DNA of 45,758 nucleotides from positions 1-45,758 of the forward strand of contig CADAWZ010000003.1 in the NCBI GenBank assembly GCA_902791745.1. The letters run 5' to 3'. Both the position numbers and the translations under genes were made by a program. Shown here one piece after another: positions 7,549-17,607 of this stretch (positions are counted from its first letter, which is position 1; the number at the start of each line of letters is the position of its first letter). The notes under the pieces are model-generated. The model ran no database searches, was not told the origin of the DNA, and saw only the letters and a program-made list of their open reading frames with translations. This DNA comes from an uncultured bacterium (GTDB lineage Bacteria; Vulcanimicrobiota; CADAWZ01).

Positions 7549-8997
7549 ATGAAAATAAAAGAAATAGTAAAAAATATAAATTGTTCAATAGTACATATTG
7601 ATGAAAAGACAGAAATTGATAATGTTACATGTGATTCAAGAGAAGCAAACGAAAAATCTTTGTTTTTCTGTATAAAAGGCTTCAAAACAGATGGTCATAA
7701 CTTTATTAAAGATGTACTGCAAAAAGGATGTAAATCTTTTTGCATATCTGAAAACATAGAATTTGAAAATGGAATAAATGTAATAAAAACAAATGATCCA
7801 CGAAAAGCATATGCAGAAGCCTCTATTGCATTTTATGATCACCCTGCAGAAAAAATGAGAATTATAGGTGTAACAGGCACAAATGGCAAAACAACATCTA
7901 CATTTATGATTAGTCATATATTGAACTCTCTACAAAATCCTACAGGACTAATGGGAACACTATACACAAAATTCGCAGACAAACAAATAACATCATCAGT
8001 AACAACTCCTGATGCAAAAACACTTCAACACAATCTTTCAGAAATGGTAAAAGCAGGCATAAAAAATGCTGTTTTTGAAGTTTCATCTCATGCTCTTAGT
8101 TTAGATAGAGTACATGGAATCAAATTTGATGTCGCTGTTTTTACAAATTTGACAAGAGACCATCTTGATTTCCACAAAAATTTTGATGAATATTTTGAGG
8201 CAAAATTAAAATTATTCCAAAATCTAAAAAAAGAAACTGGAATAGCTATTATAAATACAGATGATGAATATGGAATAAAAATCCCGAACTTGATAGATTC
8301 AAAATGCATTACATATGGAATCAAAAGTGGAGACATAAGGGCTTTTGATCCTAAAGTTGGACAAAAAGGTATTTCATATACACTTATAAGTGGAAATAAA
8401 AAAATACAAGTAAATCTTCAAATATCTGGATTTTTCAATGTATATAATTCCCTCGCTTCTATATGTGCATGTAAAGCTCTTGGAATAAGTGAAGAAGAAT
8501 CCTGCAAGGCTCTTGAATCTTTTACAGGTGTAAAAGGTCGTTTTGAACTTGTAAAAACAAAAAAAGATTTTGTAGCAATAGTTGATTATGCACATACTCC
8601 TGACGGCTTAGAAAATGTATTAAAAACAGCTAAAGCAATAAGTCATAACAAAGTAATTGCTGTTTTTGGCTGTGGTGGAGATAGAGATAAGACAAAAAGA
8701 CCAATAATGGGAAAAATAGCCTCTGATCTGTCAGATATAACAATAATAACATCTGACAACCCAAGAACAGAAAATCCAGATTCAATAATAGAAGATATAG
8801 AAAAAGGAGTTCCTGAAGGCAAAAAATATCACAAAGAAGTTGATAGAGAAAAAGCAATTAAATTGGCAACAGAAATGGCAACTTCTGGTGATGTAATTGT
8901 AGTAGCTGGAAAAGGGCATGAAAATTATCAAATATTTAAGGATAAAACTATCCATTTTGATGATACTGAAGTTTTGAATAAATATTTGATGGGATAA
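7549..8997 (+). CDS. murE: UDP-N-acetylmuramoyl-L-alanyl-D-glutamate-2,6-diaminopimelate ligase
   Basis: The 482-residue Mur ligase adds the third stem residue to the peptidoglycan precursor using ATP. It has the ATP loop GVTGTNGKTT (107-116), VEVSSHAL-like metal-binding residues, a TNLTRDHLDFH block and the C-terminal domain. DNPR at 403-406 is the meso-diaminopimelate recognition motif, so this species should make meso-DAP-type and not Lys-type peptidoglycan. It follows ftsI by 14 bp. Unlike most junctions in the cluster, it is separated from the next gene, murF, by about 258 bp carrying repeats. Confidence 0.97.
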   Translation: MKIKEIVKNINCSIVHIDEKTEIDNVTCDSREANEKSLFFCIKGFKTDGHNFIKDVLQKGCKSFCISENIEFENGINVIKTNDPRKAYAEASIAFYDHPAEKMRIIGVTGTNGKTTSTFMISHILNSLQNPTGLMGTLYTKFADKQITSSVTTPDAKTLQHNLSEMVKAGIKNAVFEVSSHALSLDRVHGIKFDVAVFTNLTRDHLDFHKNFDEYFEAKLKLFQNLKKETGIAIINTDDEYGIKIPNLIDSKCITYGIKSGDIRAFDPKVGQKGISYTLISGNKKIQVNLQISGFFNVYNSLASICACKALGISEEESCKALESFTGVKGRFELVKTKKDFVAIVDYAHTPDGLENVLKTAKAISHNKVIAVFGCGGDRDKTKRPIMGKIASDLSDITIITSDNPRTENPDSIIEDIEKGVPEGKKYHKEVDREKAIKLATEMATSGDVIVVAGKGHENYQIFKDKTIHFDDTEVLNKYLMG

Positions 8998-9009
8998 CCA
9001 GAAATTCGA

Positions 9010-9160
9010 GGCGTGTTGGTAAACTCTATTTTTAATTTGTAAGTTTTCGGCTACGCCAATTTTTGAGGTATAAGTCATTCACTTCAAGCTTCGCTTCGCT
9101 CTATTCCGTTCATTGACTTGCACCACACAAAATTGGCTAATTTGGAGTTTACCCTCTCAA
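9010..9160. repeat. Palindromic MITE-like repeat, copy 1 (short-core type) inside the mur operon
   Basis: The element lies between murE and murF. Outer ends are the exact inverted repeat GGTAAACTC (9018-9026) and GAGTTTACC (9145-9153). An inner palindrome runs from GCCAATTTTTG (9055) to CAAAATTGGC (ending 9137), with a GC-richer core containing CTTCGCTTCGCTC. The same inner arms and core recur near 37888 and in part near 44500; the outer ends recur near 42136. It has no coding capacity and looks like a non-autonomous mobile element or a REP-type repeat. It will be transcribed as part of the mur mRNA. Confidence 0.8.
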
Positions 9161-9167
9161 CCCTAAT

Positions 9168-9260
9168 AAAAAATATTTGATAAATTTTCACGATGGGGAG
9201 AGAAGACAAAATACAAAAAATATTTGATAAATTTTCATGATTGGGAAAAAAGACAATGAT
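9168..9260 (+). repeat. Tandem duplication of the murF leader (47-bp period)
   Basis: Two nearly identical direct copies begin at 9168 and 9215, each starting AAAAAATATTTGATAAATTT and running through a G-rich ribosome-binding region into AGACAA. Copy 2 contains the ATG of murF at 9256; copy 1 has ATA at the equivalent place. The pair directly follows the palindromic repeat, so it may be a duplication or repair scar linked to that insertion. Confidence 0.75.
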
Positions 9261-10623
9261 ACCAATAAAATTAAGTGAAATATTTTCAATTTTTGGCAAA
9301 AATATGACCGTTGAAGATGTCGATATAAAAAATGTATCTACAGATTCAAGAACAATAGAAAAAGGCGATTTATTTGTGCCTATAGTTGGAGAAAATTTTG
9401 ATGGTCATAAATTCATAGAAAAAGCATTTACAAGTGGTGCAAGTGCTTCTCTGTGTCATGTAAATCAAGTAGAAAAATACACCAAATTCTCAGAAAAAAT
9501 AATACCTGTTGAAAATACACTCGACGCACTTTTAAAAATTGCTGGACATTACAGAAAACAATTCACTTTTCCAATAACAGCAATAACTGGAAGTAACGGA
9601 AAAACAACAGTAAAAGATATTTTAGTTCATTTGCTTTCAGCCAAATATAAAACAAATGGAACTTTTGAAAACTTCAACAATGAAATAGGAGTTCCAAAAA
9701 CAATTTTTTCCTGTGATTCAAATACAGAATTTCTCGTCGTTGAAATGGGAATGAGAGGAAAAGGACAGATAAGGAAACTCGTATCTGAAGTAAAGCCAAC
9801 ATCTGCAATTATAAGCATGATAGGAGAAGCACATTTTGAACTTCTCGGTTCAAGAAAAAATATAGCCGAAGCAAAAGCTGAAATAACAGAGCAACTTCCA
9901 AAATCTGGATTTGTTGTTATGAATGGAGATGACGATTTTGCAGATCTCATCAAAGAAAAATCCTCAGCTCCAGTTTATTTTTTTGGAAAATCAGATAGAT
10001 GTACGCTCAAAATTTTGTCATGTTCTCAAAAAGAAAATGGAATTGATGTAGAAGCAGATTATAAAGGCAAAAAAATAAATTATTTTGTACCACTTCTCGG
10101 AATACACAATGTATATAATGCAAGTGGAGCATTGCTATCAGCTCTATTAAGTGGTGTTGAATTGGATCAAGCTATTGAGCAATTAAAAACTGTAAAAATA
10201 TCAGGAAGCAGAATAGAAATAATAAAAACAGACAAATATACAATCTTAAATGATTGTTATAATGCAAGTCCTTCTTCTGCTAAAGCTGCAGTCGAAATAT
10301 TGTCTTCACAGAATGCAAATCATAGAACAGCAATTATAGGAGATATGGGAGAATTAGGAGAGATAGCAGAAAATTCTCACTATGAACTCGGTCAAAAAAT
10401 AGGAAAATCAAAAATAGATTTGCTACTTGTTGCTGGTCAATTTGATAACTTAGTAATTGAAGGGGCACTAAATGCAGGAATGGATAAAAATTCTTGTATA
10501 TCTTTTGAAAAAACAGAAAATTTTGAGAAAGTTATGGATAAAATACCATTAAAAAGTACAGTGCTTGTAAAGGCTTCACATTCAATGCACTTTGAAAATA
10601 TAACAAAATGTTTAACTAAGTAA
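9256..10623 (+). CDS. murF: UDP-N-acetylmuramoyl-tripeptide-D-alanyl-D-alanine ligase
   Basis: The 455-residue enzyme adds D-Ala-D-Ala to the UDP-MurNAc-tripeptide, completing the pentapeptide. It has the ATP loop ITGSNGKTT, the FNNEIGVPKT block typical of MurF (versus MurE), and the NDCYNASPSS motif in the C-terminal half. ATG 9256 is preferred over TTG 9241: it aligns with usual MurF N-termini, and a GGGA lies nine bases upstream. The leader is duplicated just upstream, as recorded separately. It is followed after 21 bp by mraY. Confidence 0.96.
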   Translation: MIPIKLSEIFSIFGKNMTVEDVDIKNVSTDSRTIEKGDLFVPIVGENFDGHKFIEKAFTSGASASLCHVNQVEKYTKFSEKIIPVENTLDALLKIAGHYRKQFTFPITAITGSNGKTTVKDILVHLLSAKYKTNGTFENFNNEIGVPKTIFSCDSNTEFLVVEMGMRGKGQIRKLVSEVKPTSAIISMIGEAHFELLGSRKNIAEAKAEITEQLPKSGFVVMNGDDDFADLIKEKSSAPVYFFGKSDRCTLKILSCSQKENGIDVEADYKGKKINYFVPLLGIHNVYNASGALLSALLSGVELDQAIEQLKTVKISGSRIEIIKTDKYTILNDCYNASPSSAKAAVEILSSQNANHRTAIIGDMGELGEIAENSHYELGQKIGKSKIDLLLVAGQFDNLVIEGALNAGMDKNSCISFEKTENFEKVMDKIPLKSTVLVKASHSMHFENITKCLTK

Positions 10624-10644
10624 CAACGATCAAAGGGAGAAAAA

Positions 10645-11667
10645 ATGGATTTTTCAGTAATACCAGACTATTTTAGATTTGTAGCACCTTTATTAGGAAT
10701 AAGTTTTATCATAAGTATGATAATATTTCCTTTTTATATAAAAGCATTAAAAAAATTACAATGGGGACAACAAATAAGAGAAGAAGGTCCAGAAGATCAT
10801 CTATCTAAAAAGGGAACTCCTACAATGGGAGGACTCGCAATAATTGTAGTCTTTATTCTAACTTCATTATGTCTTCCATTTATTCCATCTACTTATAATG
10901 GTAAGCCATTGCAATTAACTCCTGATTACTATGTATTTGCTGGAATAATATTAATAAACGCAGGATTGGGGTTTGTTGATGATTTTTTAAAAATCAAAAA
11001 AAGTAAGTCATTAGGACTTCGTGCAAGAGATAAAATGACAGTACATCTGATAATGGCTATTGCTACAGCATACTATATGATTAACTTTACAGAAATTGGC
11101 AGTAAAATATTTATTCCATTTTTAGGTCATTCAATAGAATTTGGTTGGTGGTTATATCCTTTCTTTATGCTTGTTCTTCCTGGATGTGTAAATGCTGTAA
11201 ATTTGACAGATGGTCTTGATGGTCTCGCAGGAATAAATATAATAATATCTCTATCTGCATTCAGTCTCATACTTCTTGTAATGGGAAGAATAGATATGGT
11301 TACAGGCGGAATAATAATAGCAGGTGCTTTAATGGCATTCCTTTGGTTCAACTGTTATCCTGCCAAAATATTTATGGGTGATACAGGTTCGCTCGCACTC
11401 GGTGGTGCAATAGCAGGAATGGCTATTTTAACAGGAACAGAATTGATTCTCTGCATAATTGGCGGAATTTATGTATGCGAAGCACTGTCAGTTATGATTC
11501 AAGTAACATATTTCAAAAAAACTGGTGGTAAAAGAATATTTAGAATGACCCCTATTCATCACCATTTTGAAAAAGGTGGAATGCATGAAACACAAGTTAC
11601 AATGCGTTTTGCTATAACAGGCTTTATGTTTGCAGTATTAGGACTTTATGCATATTTTGGTTTTTAA
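10645..11667 (+). CDS. mraY: Phospho-N-acetylmuramoyl-pentapeptide transferase MraY
   Basis: This 340-residue polytopic membrane enzyme (about ten helices) transfers phospho-MurNAc-pentapeptide to undecaprenyl phosphate to form lipid I. It contains GTPTMGG (57-63), the Asp-rich FVDDFLK segment, NAVNLTDGLDGLA, the FMGDTGSL block and the MTPIHHHFE loop, all active-site signatures. AGGGAG precedes ATG 10645. Its place between murF and murD is standard. Confidence 0.97.
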   Translation: MDFSVIPDYFRFVAPLLGISFIISMIIFPFYIKALKKLQWGQQIREEGPEDHLSKKGTPTMGGLAIIVVFILTSLCLPFIPSTYNGKPLQLTPDYYVFAGIILINAGLGFVDDFLKIKKSKSLGLRARDKMTVHLIMAIATAYYMINFTEIGSKIFIPFLGHSIEFGWWLYPFFMLVLPGCVNAVNLTDGLDGLAGINIIISLSAFSLILLVMGRIDMVTGGIIIAGALMAFLWFNCYPAKIFMGDTGSLALGGAIAGMAILTGTELILCIIGGIYVCEALSVMIQVTYFKKTGGKRIFRMTPIHHHFEKGGMHETQVTMRFAITGFMFAVLGLYAYFGF

Positions 11668-11687
11668 AAAATTAGAGGCAACAAAAA

Positions 11688-13058
11688 ATGGAATTCAAAA
11701 ACAAAAAAATTTCAATAGCTGGATTTGGAAAAAGTGGAAAATCCATAGCTGAGATATTATTAAAAAATGGAAATGAAATATTTATAAGTGATAGTGGAGA
11801 AGAATCAAAATTCACCGAACTTATAAAAGAACTCGATTCAACAAAAGTAACATATGAATTTGGAGGTCATACTTCAAAAATATATGAAGGTAAAGATCTC
11901 ATCATAATAAGTCCTGGTGTTTCGATATATACCCCTGCAATACAAGAAGCAATCAAACACAATGTTCCAGTAATGGGAGAAGTTGAAATTGCCTATGAAA
12001 TGGCAAAAGCTGATATAATTGCAATAACAGGAACAAATGGAAAATCAACAACTGTAAGTATGATCGATAAAATGCTAAAAGATCATGGATTAAAATCCAT
12101 TTTAGCAGGAAATATTGGCACTCCCCTATCTTATGAAATATATAATCACAAGGAAGCCGATTATATTGTCGCAGAAATTTCAAGTTTCCAACTTGAATCA
12201 ATATCAAAATTTCGTCCACACATTGCAGGAATAACAAATATAACAGATGATCACACCGACAGACATCATGGTTTTGAAAACTATGTAAAAGCAAAAGCAA
12301 GAATTTTCATGAATCAAACTGAAAATGATTTTGCAATTTTAAATGCAGATGATAAAAATGTATTAAAAGCAGGAGAAGGAATAAAATCAAAAATATTATT
12401 CTTTTCAATGGAAAAAGAAGTAAATAATGGTTTCTATCTCAAAAATGGAATAGTCTATAATAGTGAAAACAACATTTCAAAAGAATGTTTCAATATAAAT
12501 GAATTTAAAATACATGGAATACACAATATAAAAAATTTATTGACTACACTATGTGTTGGTAAAATATTAAATATATCACCTAAAGAAGTATTAAGTTCTA
12601 TAAATGAATACAAACTAATGCACCATAGACTTGAGTTTTCTGGAGAAAAAAATGGCGTCAAATTCTATGACGATTCAAAAGGAACAAATCCAGGTGCCGT
12701 AATTGCAGGAATAAATAGTTTTTCATGTCCTATAGCACTTATTGTAGGTGGAAGAAACAAAGGACTTGATTTTGATGAAATGGCAAAAGAAATCGCCCAA
12801 AAAGTACATACTCTTGTATGTATTGGTGAAGCTGGTCCTGAAATAGGCGAACTTGCCAAAAAACATGGAATGAAAAATATAATTAACTGTGGAACTGATT
12901 TTACAAAAGCAATAACAGAAGCATATAAATCAGTAGAAAATTTAAATGGTTGTGTGCTTTTATCTCCTGCAAATGCAAGTTTTGATATGTTCAAATCTGC
13001 AGAAAATAGAGGGGATATATTTAAAGAAATTGTACAAAATTTGATTAAGAGGTCTTAA
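11688..13058 (+). CDS. murD: UDP-N-acetylmuramoylalanine-D-glutamate ligase
   Basis: The 456-residue Mur ligase adds D-Glu to UDP-MurNAc-L-Ala. It has a Rossmann-like N-terminus GFGKSGKS (13-20), the ATP loop ITGTNGKST, NITDDHTDRH, and the C-terminal FYDDSKGTNPGA and VGGRNKGLDF motifs that separate MurD from other Mur ligases. AGAGG precedes the stop region and serves the next gene, ftsW, whose start is only 2 bp after the murD stop. Confidence 0.97.
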   Translation: MEFKNKKISIAGFGKSGKSIAEILLKNGNEIFISDSGEESKFTELIKELDSTKVTYEFGGHTSKIYEGKDLIIISPGVSIYTPAIQEAIKHNVPVMGEVEIAYEMAKADIIAITGTNGKSTTVSMIDKMLKDHGLKSILAGNIGTPLSYEIYNHKEADYIVAEISSFQLESISKFRPHIAGITNITDDHTDRHHGFENYVKAKARIFMNQTENDFAILNADDKNVLKAGEGIKSKILFFSMEKEVNNGFYLKNGIVYNSENNISKECFNINEFKIHGIHNIKNLLTTLCVGKILNISPKEVLSSINEYKLMHHRLEFSGEKNGVKFYDDSKGTNPGAVIAGINSFSCPIALIVGGRNKGLDFDEMAKEIAQKVHTLVCIGEAGPEIGELAKKHGMKNIINCGTDFTKAITEAYKSVENLNGCVLLSPANASFDMFKSAENRGDIFKEIVQNLIKRS

Positions 13059-13060
13059 AT

Positions 13061-14236
13061 TTGAAAAAGAAACCTGATTTAACTATTATTTTAATAAGTA
13101 CAATATTGCTGATGATCGGTACAGTAATGGTTTTTAGTGCAAGTTCTCCTACTTGTGCTATGCTATCTGAATACGGTAATGATCCATACTATTATCTAAA
13201 AAAACAAATTGTAAATATCGCTATAAGCCTTGGTCTTTTTTGGTTATGTGCTGTGATAGACATAAAAGCCATGAAAAAATATGGTCATTTACTATTCATA
13301 TTAAATTTAGTATTGATAAGTATAATATTAGTTCCTGGAGTTGGAATAACTTCAAAAGGAGCTACTCGATGGCTTGGAGTTGGAAGTATTTCTTTTCAAC
13401 CAGCCGAATTTGCAAAATTATTTTGCGTGATATTTATGGCATCATATCTTTCAAAAAGAGCTGAAAAAATAAAAAATTCTTGGCAATTTTGGATTTTGAC
13501 GGGTTGGATAGTTTTAACTGCTGGTTTAATTGAAAGAGAACCAGATTTAGGAACAGCCCTTTCGATATGTATAGTATTTATGATAATGTTGTACATAAGT
13601 GGAGCCAAATTATCAGATATGGCTTGGCTAACTGGTCTTGGTGCGTCTGTTGTCAGTGCTATTTTGATATTTGGAGGAAATTCCTATAGAATAAAAAGAC
13701 TGACATCTTTTTTAGATCCTTGGAAAGATTCACAAGATTCAGGTTACCATGTATGCCAATCAATAATAGCAATAGGTTCGGGTGGTTTTGGTTTAGGATT
13801 GGGAGAAAGCCGACAAAAATATTTCTATCTTCCTGAACAACATACAGATTTTGTATTTGCAATAACAGGAGAAGAATTAGGAATAATAGGCACACTTATA
13901 ATTATTTTACTATTTTGCTTTTTCCTACACAGAGGCTTCAAAATTGCTTCCGAAACAAGCGACTTATTTTTGAGATTACTTGCAGTTGGTTGTACCTTAA
14001 TGATAACTCTACAGGCATTTATGAATATAGGAGTTGTAATAGGACTTTTACCTTGTACAGGAATTCCACTTCCATTTATAAGTTATGGAGGTTCTTCCTT
14101 AATGGTTACATTAATGATGGTAGGACTTCTATTTAATATTTCACAATATTGTTCCAGAGACGGAATAGGATTGCAACTGGATGACGAAAAGTCAGATTAT
14201 GATTTCAACGAATGTTTAGATGCAGAAGAAGATTAA
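13061..14236 (+). CDS. ftsW: Septal peptidoglycan glycosyltransferase FtsW (SEDS family)
   Basis: The 391-residue SEDS protein has about ten transmembrane helices. It polymerises lipid II glycan strands at the septum as partner of FtsI. Visible family blocks are VFSASSP near the first helix, GATRWLGVGSISFQPAEFAKL, EREPDLGTAL, ITGEELGIIG and ISYGGSSLMVTLM. The start is TTG 13061, placed by an AGAGG in the end of murD; the next in-frame ATG would remove half of helix 1. The C-terminus carries an acidic tail of about 25 residues. Confidence 0.95.
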   Translation: MKKKPDLTIILISTILLMIGTVMVFSASSPTCAMLSEYGNDPYYYLKKQIVNIAISLGLFWLCAVIDIKAMKKYGHLLFILNLVLISIILVPGVGITSKGATRWLGVGSISFQPAEFAKLFCVIFMASYLSKRAEKIKNSWQFWILTGWIVLTAGLIEREPDLGTALSICIVFMIMLYISGAKLSDMAWLTGLGASVVSAILIFGGNSYRIKRLTSFLDPWKDSQDSGYHVCQSIIAIGSGGFGLGLGESRQKYFYLPEQHTDFVFAITGEELGIIGTLIIILLFCFFLHRGFKIASETSDLFLRLLAVGCTLMITLQAFMNIGVVIGLLPCTGIPLPFISYGGSSLMVTLMMVGLLFNISQYCSRDGIGLQLDDEKSDYDFNECLDAEED

Positions 14237-14251
14237 AGGCGATTAAAAAAA

Positions 14252-15340
14252 ATGAACATAATATTTACAGGTGGTGGCACTGGTGGTCATCTATATCCAG
14301 CAATAGCTGTTGCAAGAGCATTAAAAGAGAAAGATTCAAATAACAATATATTATTTATTGGAAATGAAAATGGCATAGAATCAACAATAGTTCCCAAAGA
14401 GGGATTTGATATAAAATTTGTAAAATGCAGTTCATTCAGTTCAAATCCAATAAAACTTGCAACTGGACTTTGTAAAGTTGCAACTGGAATATTTGAATCA
14501 CTTTCTATAATATCAAAATTTAAACCCAATATAATAGTAGGAAGTGGAGGATATGTAAGTGCTCCTGTAACATTTGCAGGAAGTCTAAAGAAAGTACCTG
14601 TTGTTCTTCTCGAACAAAATACAATATCAGGAAAAACAAACAGATTTATAGGAAAATTTGCAAAAAAAATTTGTATAAGTTTTGAAGACAGTGCAGAATC
14701 ATTTCCTAAAAACAAAACAGTATTTACAGGAAATCCTGTCAGAGATGATATATTATCAGCAGATAGAGAAGAATCAAGGAAAGAACTAAACATAAACAAA
14801 GACCAATTTTGTATTTTAGTAACTGGAGCAAGTCAAGGTGCTAAAAGCATAAACAACGGAATTATCGAATGTTTAAAAAAATGGAAAGATAAAGATATTA
14901 CTATAATTCATCTAACAGGTGAAAAAAATTGGGAAGAAATAAAAAAAGCAACAGAAGAATTAACAAAGAATTCAAAAATTGATTACAGACCTGTTGCTTA
15001 TATGAACAATATAGCATCTGCCTATGCTTCTTGTGATTTAGTCATAGCAAGAGCAGGAGCAACTACATTAGCAGAAATTTCCGATAGAGGAATTCCTGCC
15101 ATTCTAATCCCCTACCCTCACGCAGCAGAAGACCATCAAAAGAAAAATGCATTATTTTTTGAAAAGAAAAATGCTGCAATAGAAATTGACGATGATAAAA
15201 TTCAAGAAAAATTAATAGAAACAGTAGAAATACTTATAAATGATAAAAATAAATTGGATTCTATGAGTAGAGCATGTAAAAATTTAGGAAAACCCAATGC
15301 AGTTTTTGAAATTTTAAAGGTATTAGAAGAAATAAAGTAG
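14252..15340 (+). CDS. murG: Undecaprenyldiphospho-muramoylpentapeptide beta-N-acetylglucosaminyltransferase
   Basis: The 362-residue GT28 enzyme attaches GlcNAc to lipid I to give lipid II at the inner face of the membrane. It starts with the membrane-site G loop GGGTGGHLYPA, and has GSGGYVSAPV and TGNPVRDD. Later come the UDP-GlcNAc-binding GASQGAKSIN block and RAGATTLAEI, followed by IPYPHAAEDHQ. It follows ftsW by 15 bp. Confidence 0.97.
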   Translation: MNIIFTGGGTGGHLYPAIAVARALKEKDSNNNILFIGNENGIESTIVPKEGFDIKFVKCSSFSSNPIKLATGLCKVATGIFESLSIISKFKPNIIVGSGGYVSAPVTFAGSLKKVPVVLLEQNTISGKTNRFIGKFAKKICISFEDSAESFPKNKTVFTGNPVRDDILSADREESRKELNINKDQFCILVTGASQGAKSINNGIIECLKKWKDKDITIIHLTGEKNWEEIKKATEELTKNSKIDYRPVAYMNNIASAYASCDLVIARAGATTLAEISDRGIPAILIPYPHAAEDHQKKNALFFEKKNAAIEIDDDKIQEKLIETVEILINDKNKLDSMSRACKNLGKPNAVFEILKVLEEIK

Positions 15341-15387
15341 AAGAGTAACATTTAACTTTTTTGAGATTTTGAGGTTTTTTTTATATA

Positions 15388-16827
15388 ATGCGACATATTC
15401 ATTTCATCGGTATTGGCGGAATAGGAATGAGTGGAATTGCCCAAATACTGATAAAAAAAGGCTATAAGGTTTCAGGTTCAGACTTAAAAAAATCGAACTT
15501 AACTGAAAATCTTGAAAACCTTGGAGCGAAAATTTATTACAATCATAATAAATCAAATATAGATGGTGCAGATACTGTAGTCTATTCTACAGCTATTTCT
15601 GAAAATAATATAGAAGTTCAATCTGCAAAAGAAGCAGGAATACAAATTATAAAAAGAGCAGAAATGCTTGGTTTTTTGATGAATGGACAAAATGGAACTG
15701 CAGTAGCAGGAACCCATGGAAAAACTACAACATCATCTATGATTTCTTATGTATTTAAATATATAGGATTAAATCCAACTGTGATAATAGGTGGAGAACT
15801 TTCCGCAATAACATCGAATGCATACTCTGGAACAGATCCATATTTAATAGCAGAAGCAGATGAAAGTGATGCATCATTTTTATATTTAAATCCTAAAATT
15901 GCAGTAATAACAAGTATTGACTCAGATGTAAATTTAAATGTAAGACCTTGGAGAGAATATAGAGATGACACACCTTTACTCATGGAAAAAATAAGGGAAA
16001 CATTTATAAATTTCACAGATAAAGTTCTTGAATCTGGATTAGTTGTTTTATGTGAAGATAATGCAGAAGTTAGAAAGATAAAATCAAGCATAAAAAGAAA
16101 AATAATAACTTATGGAATAAACCATGACGCTGATTTAATAGCAAAAGACATCAAATTATATGATTTTAAATCGTCTTGTGATGTATATTTAAAAGGTGAA
16201 AAAGTAGGAACTATGAATTTAAATGTTCCAGGAAAACACAATATACAAAATGCACTTGCATGTATTGCTGTCTGTACTGGATACGGATTTGATATAACAC
16301 AAGTCATAAATGCACTTGAAAAATTTGGAGGGTTAAAAAGAAGATTTGAAATCATTGGTAGACCAATGGGAACTATGATAGTAGATGACTATGCTCATAA
16401 TCCCTCTAAAATAATGTCAGCTTTACATGCAACAAAAACAGGAAATGCAAAAAGGGTTATAGCAGTATATCAACCACATAGATATTCACGCTCTAAATAT
16501 GAAAAAGAAGAATTATCTGAATCATTCTTTGAAGCAGACAAACTTATAATAAACGAAATATATTCTGCGGGTGAAAAACCTCTGGAAGATATATCTGGTG
16601 AAATACTAGCAGAATTGACAGCTAAAAAATCTCCAAATCTCGATGTAACTTTTATATCAGACCCTAAAGAAGCATTTGATAGCTTAATAGATAAAGTCAA
16701 AGAGGGAGATTTAATCATAGCACTTGGTGCAGGAGACATAACAAATTATGTCCATGAATTCTGTAATAAGCTCCAAGAGAAAGAAAAAAATAGCAAACAA
16801 GAAACTCATATTGCACATTGTGTCTAA
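15388..16827 (+). CDS. murC: UDP-N-acetylmuramate-L-alanine ligase
   Basis: The 479-residue first Mur ligase adds L-Ala to UDP-MurNAc. It has the N-terminal HFIGIGGIGMSGIA dinucleotide-fold signature, the ATP loop GTHGKTTTS, EADESDASFL, a DDYAHNPSK motif and YQPHRYSR in the C-terminal domain. GAGG lies 14 bases before ATG 15388 and the start matches the family exactly. It is 47 bp after murG. No murB follows, unlike some dcw clusters. Confidence 0.97.
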   Translation: MRHIHFIGIGGIGMSGIAQILIKKGYKVSGSDLKKSNLTENLENLGAKIYYNHNKSNIDGADTVVYSTAISENNIEVQSAKEAGIQIIKRAEMLGFLMNGQNGTAVAGTHGKTTTSSMISYVFKYIGLNPTVIIGGELSAITSNAYSGTDPYLIAEADESDASFLYLNPKIAVITSIDSDVNLNVRPWREYRDDTPLLMEKIRETFINFTDKVLESGLVVLCEDNAEVRKIKSSIKRKIITYGINHDADLIAKDIKLYDFKSSCDVYLKGEKVGTMNLNVPGKHNIQNALACIAVCTGYGFDITQVINALEKFGGLKRRFEIIGRPMGTMIVDDYAHNPSKIMSALHATKTGNAKRVIAVYQPHRYSRSKYEKEELSESFFEADKLIINEIYSAGEKPLEDISGEILAELTAKKSPNLDVTFISDPKEAFDSLIDKVKEGDLIIALGAGDITNYVHEFCNKLQEKEKNSKQETHIAHCV

Positions 16828-16833
16828 AAGAAA

Positions 16834-17604
16834 ATGAAAAGAAAAACGGAAAAATTTAAACTTAAGCCAATATTTCATGGAAGTATTCCAAGAAAAATAT
16901 TTATTCTTTTTCTTTTTATTATCTCTCAGATTATATTTTTAAGTTCACAAAGTTTTCTATTAAATTGTGTTGAAATAAAAGGTCTGGAAAGGATAGAAGG
17001 AAACGATATTAAAGAAAAATGCAAACCTCCATTTGGTCATCTAATATGGTTTGCAAATACTGATGCGATGAATGAAAGTCTTTTATCAATTCCTTGGATA
17101 AAAGATTCAACAATAAAAAAAGTATATCCAAACAAACTTGTAATATCTGTTTCTGAAAGAAAACTTGTTTTAGCAGAAGCAAATGAGGCTTCTCCAAATA
17201 AATGGTATGGAGTTGATTCAGAAGGCTATATTTTAGCCGAAATAGAATCTAAAAAAGCTGGAAATTATCCTAAATTAATGGTTCAAAAAGAAATAATATT
17301 AAATTCAAAAGATAGTAAATCAAATATAAAATCTATTTTAAATGTTGATTCAATTATCTCAAAAAAAGACAAACAAAATATAAAATATTACAAAATAGAT
17401 GAAGGCGGATACATCTCATTTGTATATGACACAGGAAAAAGGACATTTGAAGTTAAAATAGGTGAACCTGAAAATGCATCTGAAAAAATGAAAATATTTA
17501 CAGCAATGAGAGAACAAATGGGAAATCAAATAAACTATTTAGAATACATAGATTTAAGATATTCTGAGCCTGTTGTAAAATTAAGAGGATTTATAAAAAA
17601 ATAG
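16834..17604 (+). CDS. ftsQ: Cell-division protein FtsQ/DivIB
   Basis: The 256-residue bitopic protein has a basic cytoplasmic tail, a transmembrane helix (about 21-43) and then a POTRA domain with NCVEIKGLERI and IPWIKDSTIKKVYPNKLVI, the usual FtsQ/DivIB core. The beta domain (about 125-250) is more divergent, and ends in the family-like SEPVVKLRG. It links early and late divisome parts outside the membrane. Only 6 bp separate it from murC. Confidence 0.92.
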   Translation: MKRKTEKFKLKPIFHGSIPRKIFILFLFIISQIIFLSSQSFLLNCVEIKGLERIEGNDIKEKCKPPFGHLIWFANTDAMNESLLSIPWIKDSTIKKVYPNKLVISVSERKLVLAEANEASPNKWYGVDSEGYILAEIESKKAGNYPKLMVQKEIILNSKDSKSNIKSILNVDSIISKKDKQNIKYYKIDEGGYISFVYDTGKRTFEVKIGEPENASEKMKIFTAMREQMGNQINYLEYIDLRYSEPVVKLRGFIKK

Positions 17605-17607
17605 CTT

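Noticed and set aside
14287-14799. A 170-codon minus-strand frame
   Set aside because: It lies wholly inside murG, which has all its family motifs.
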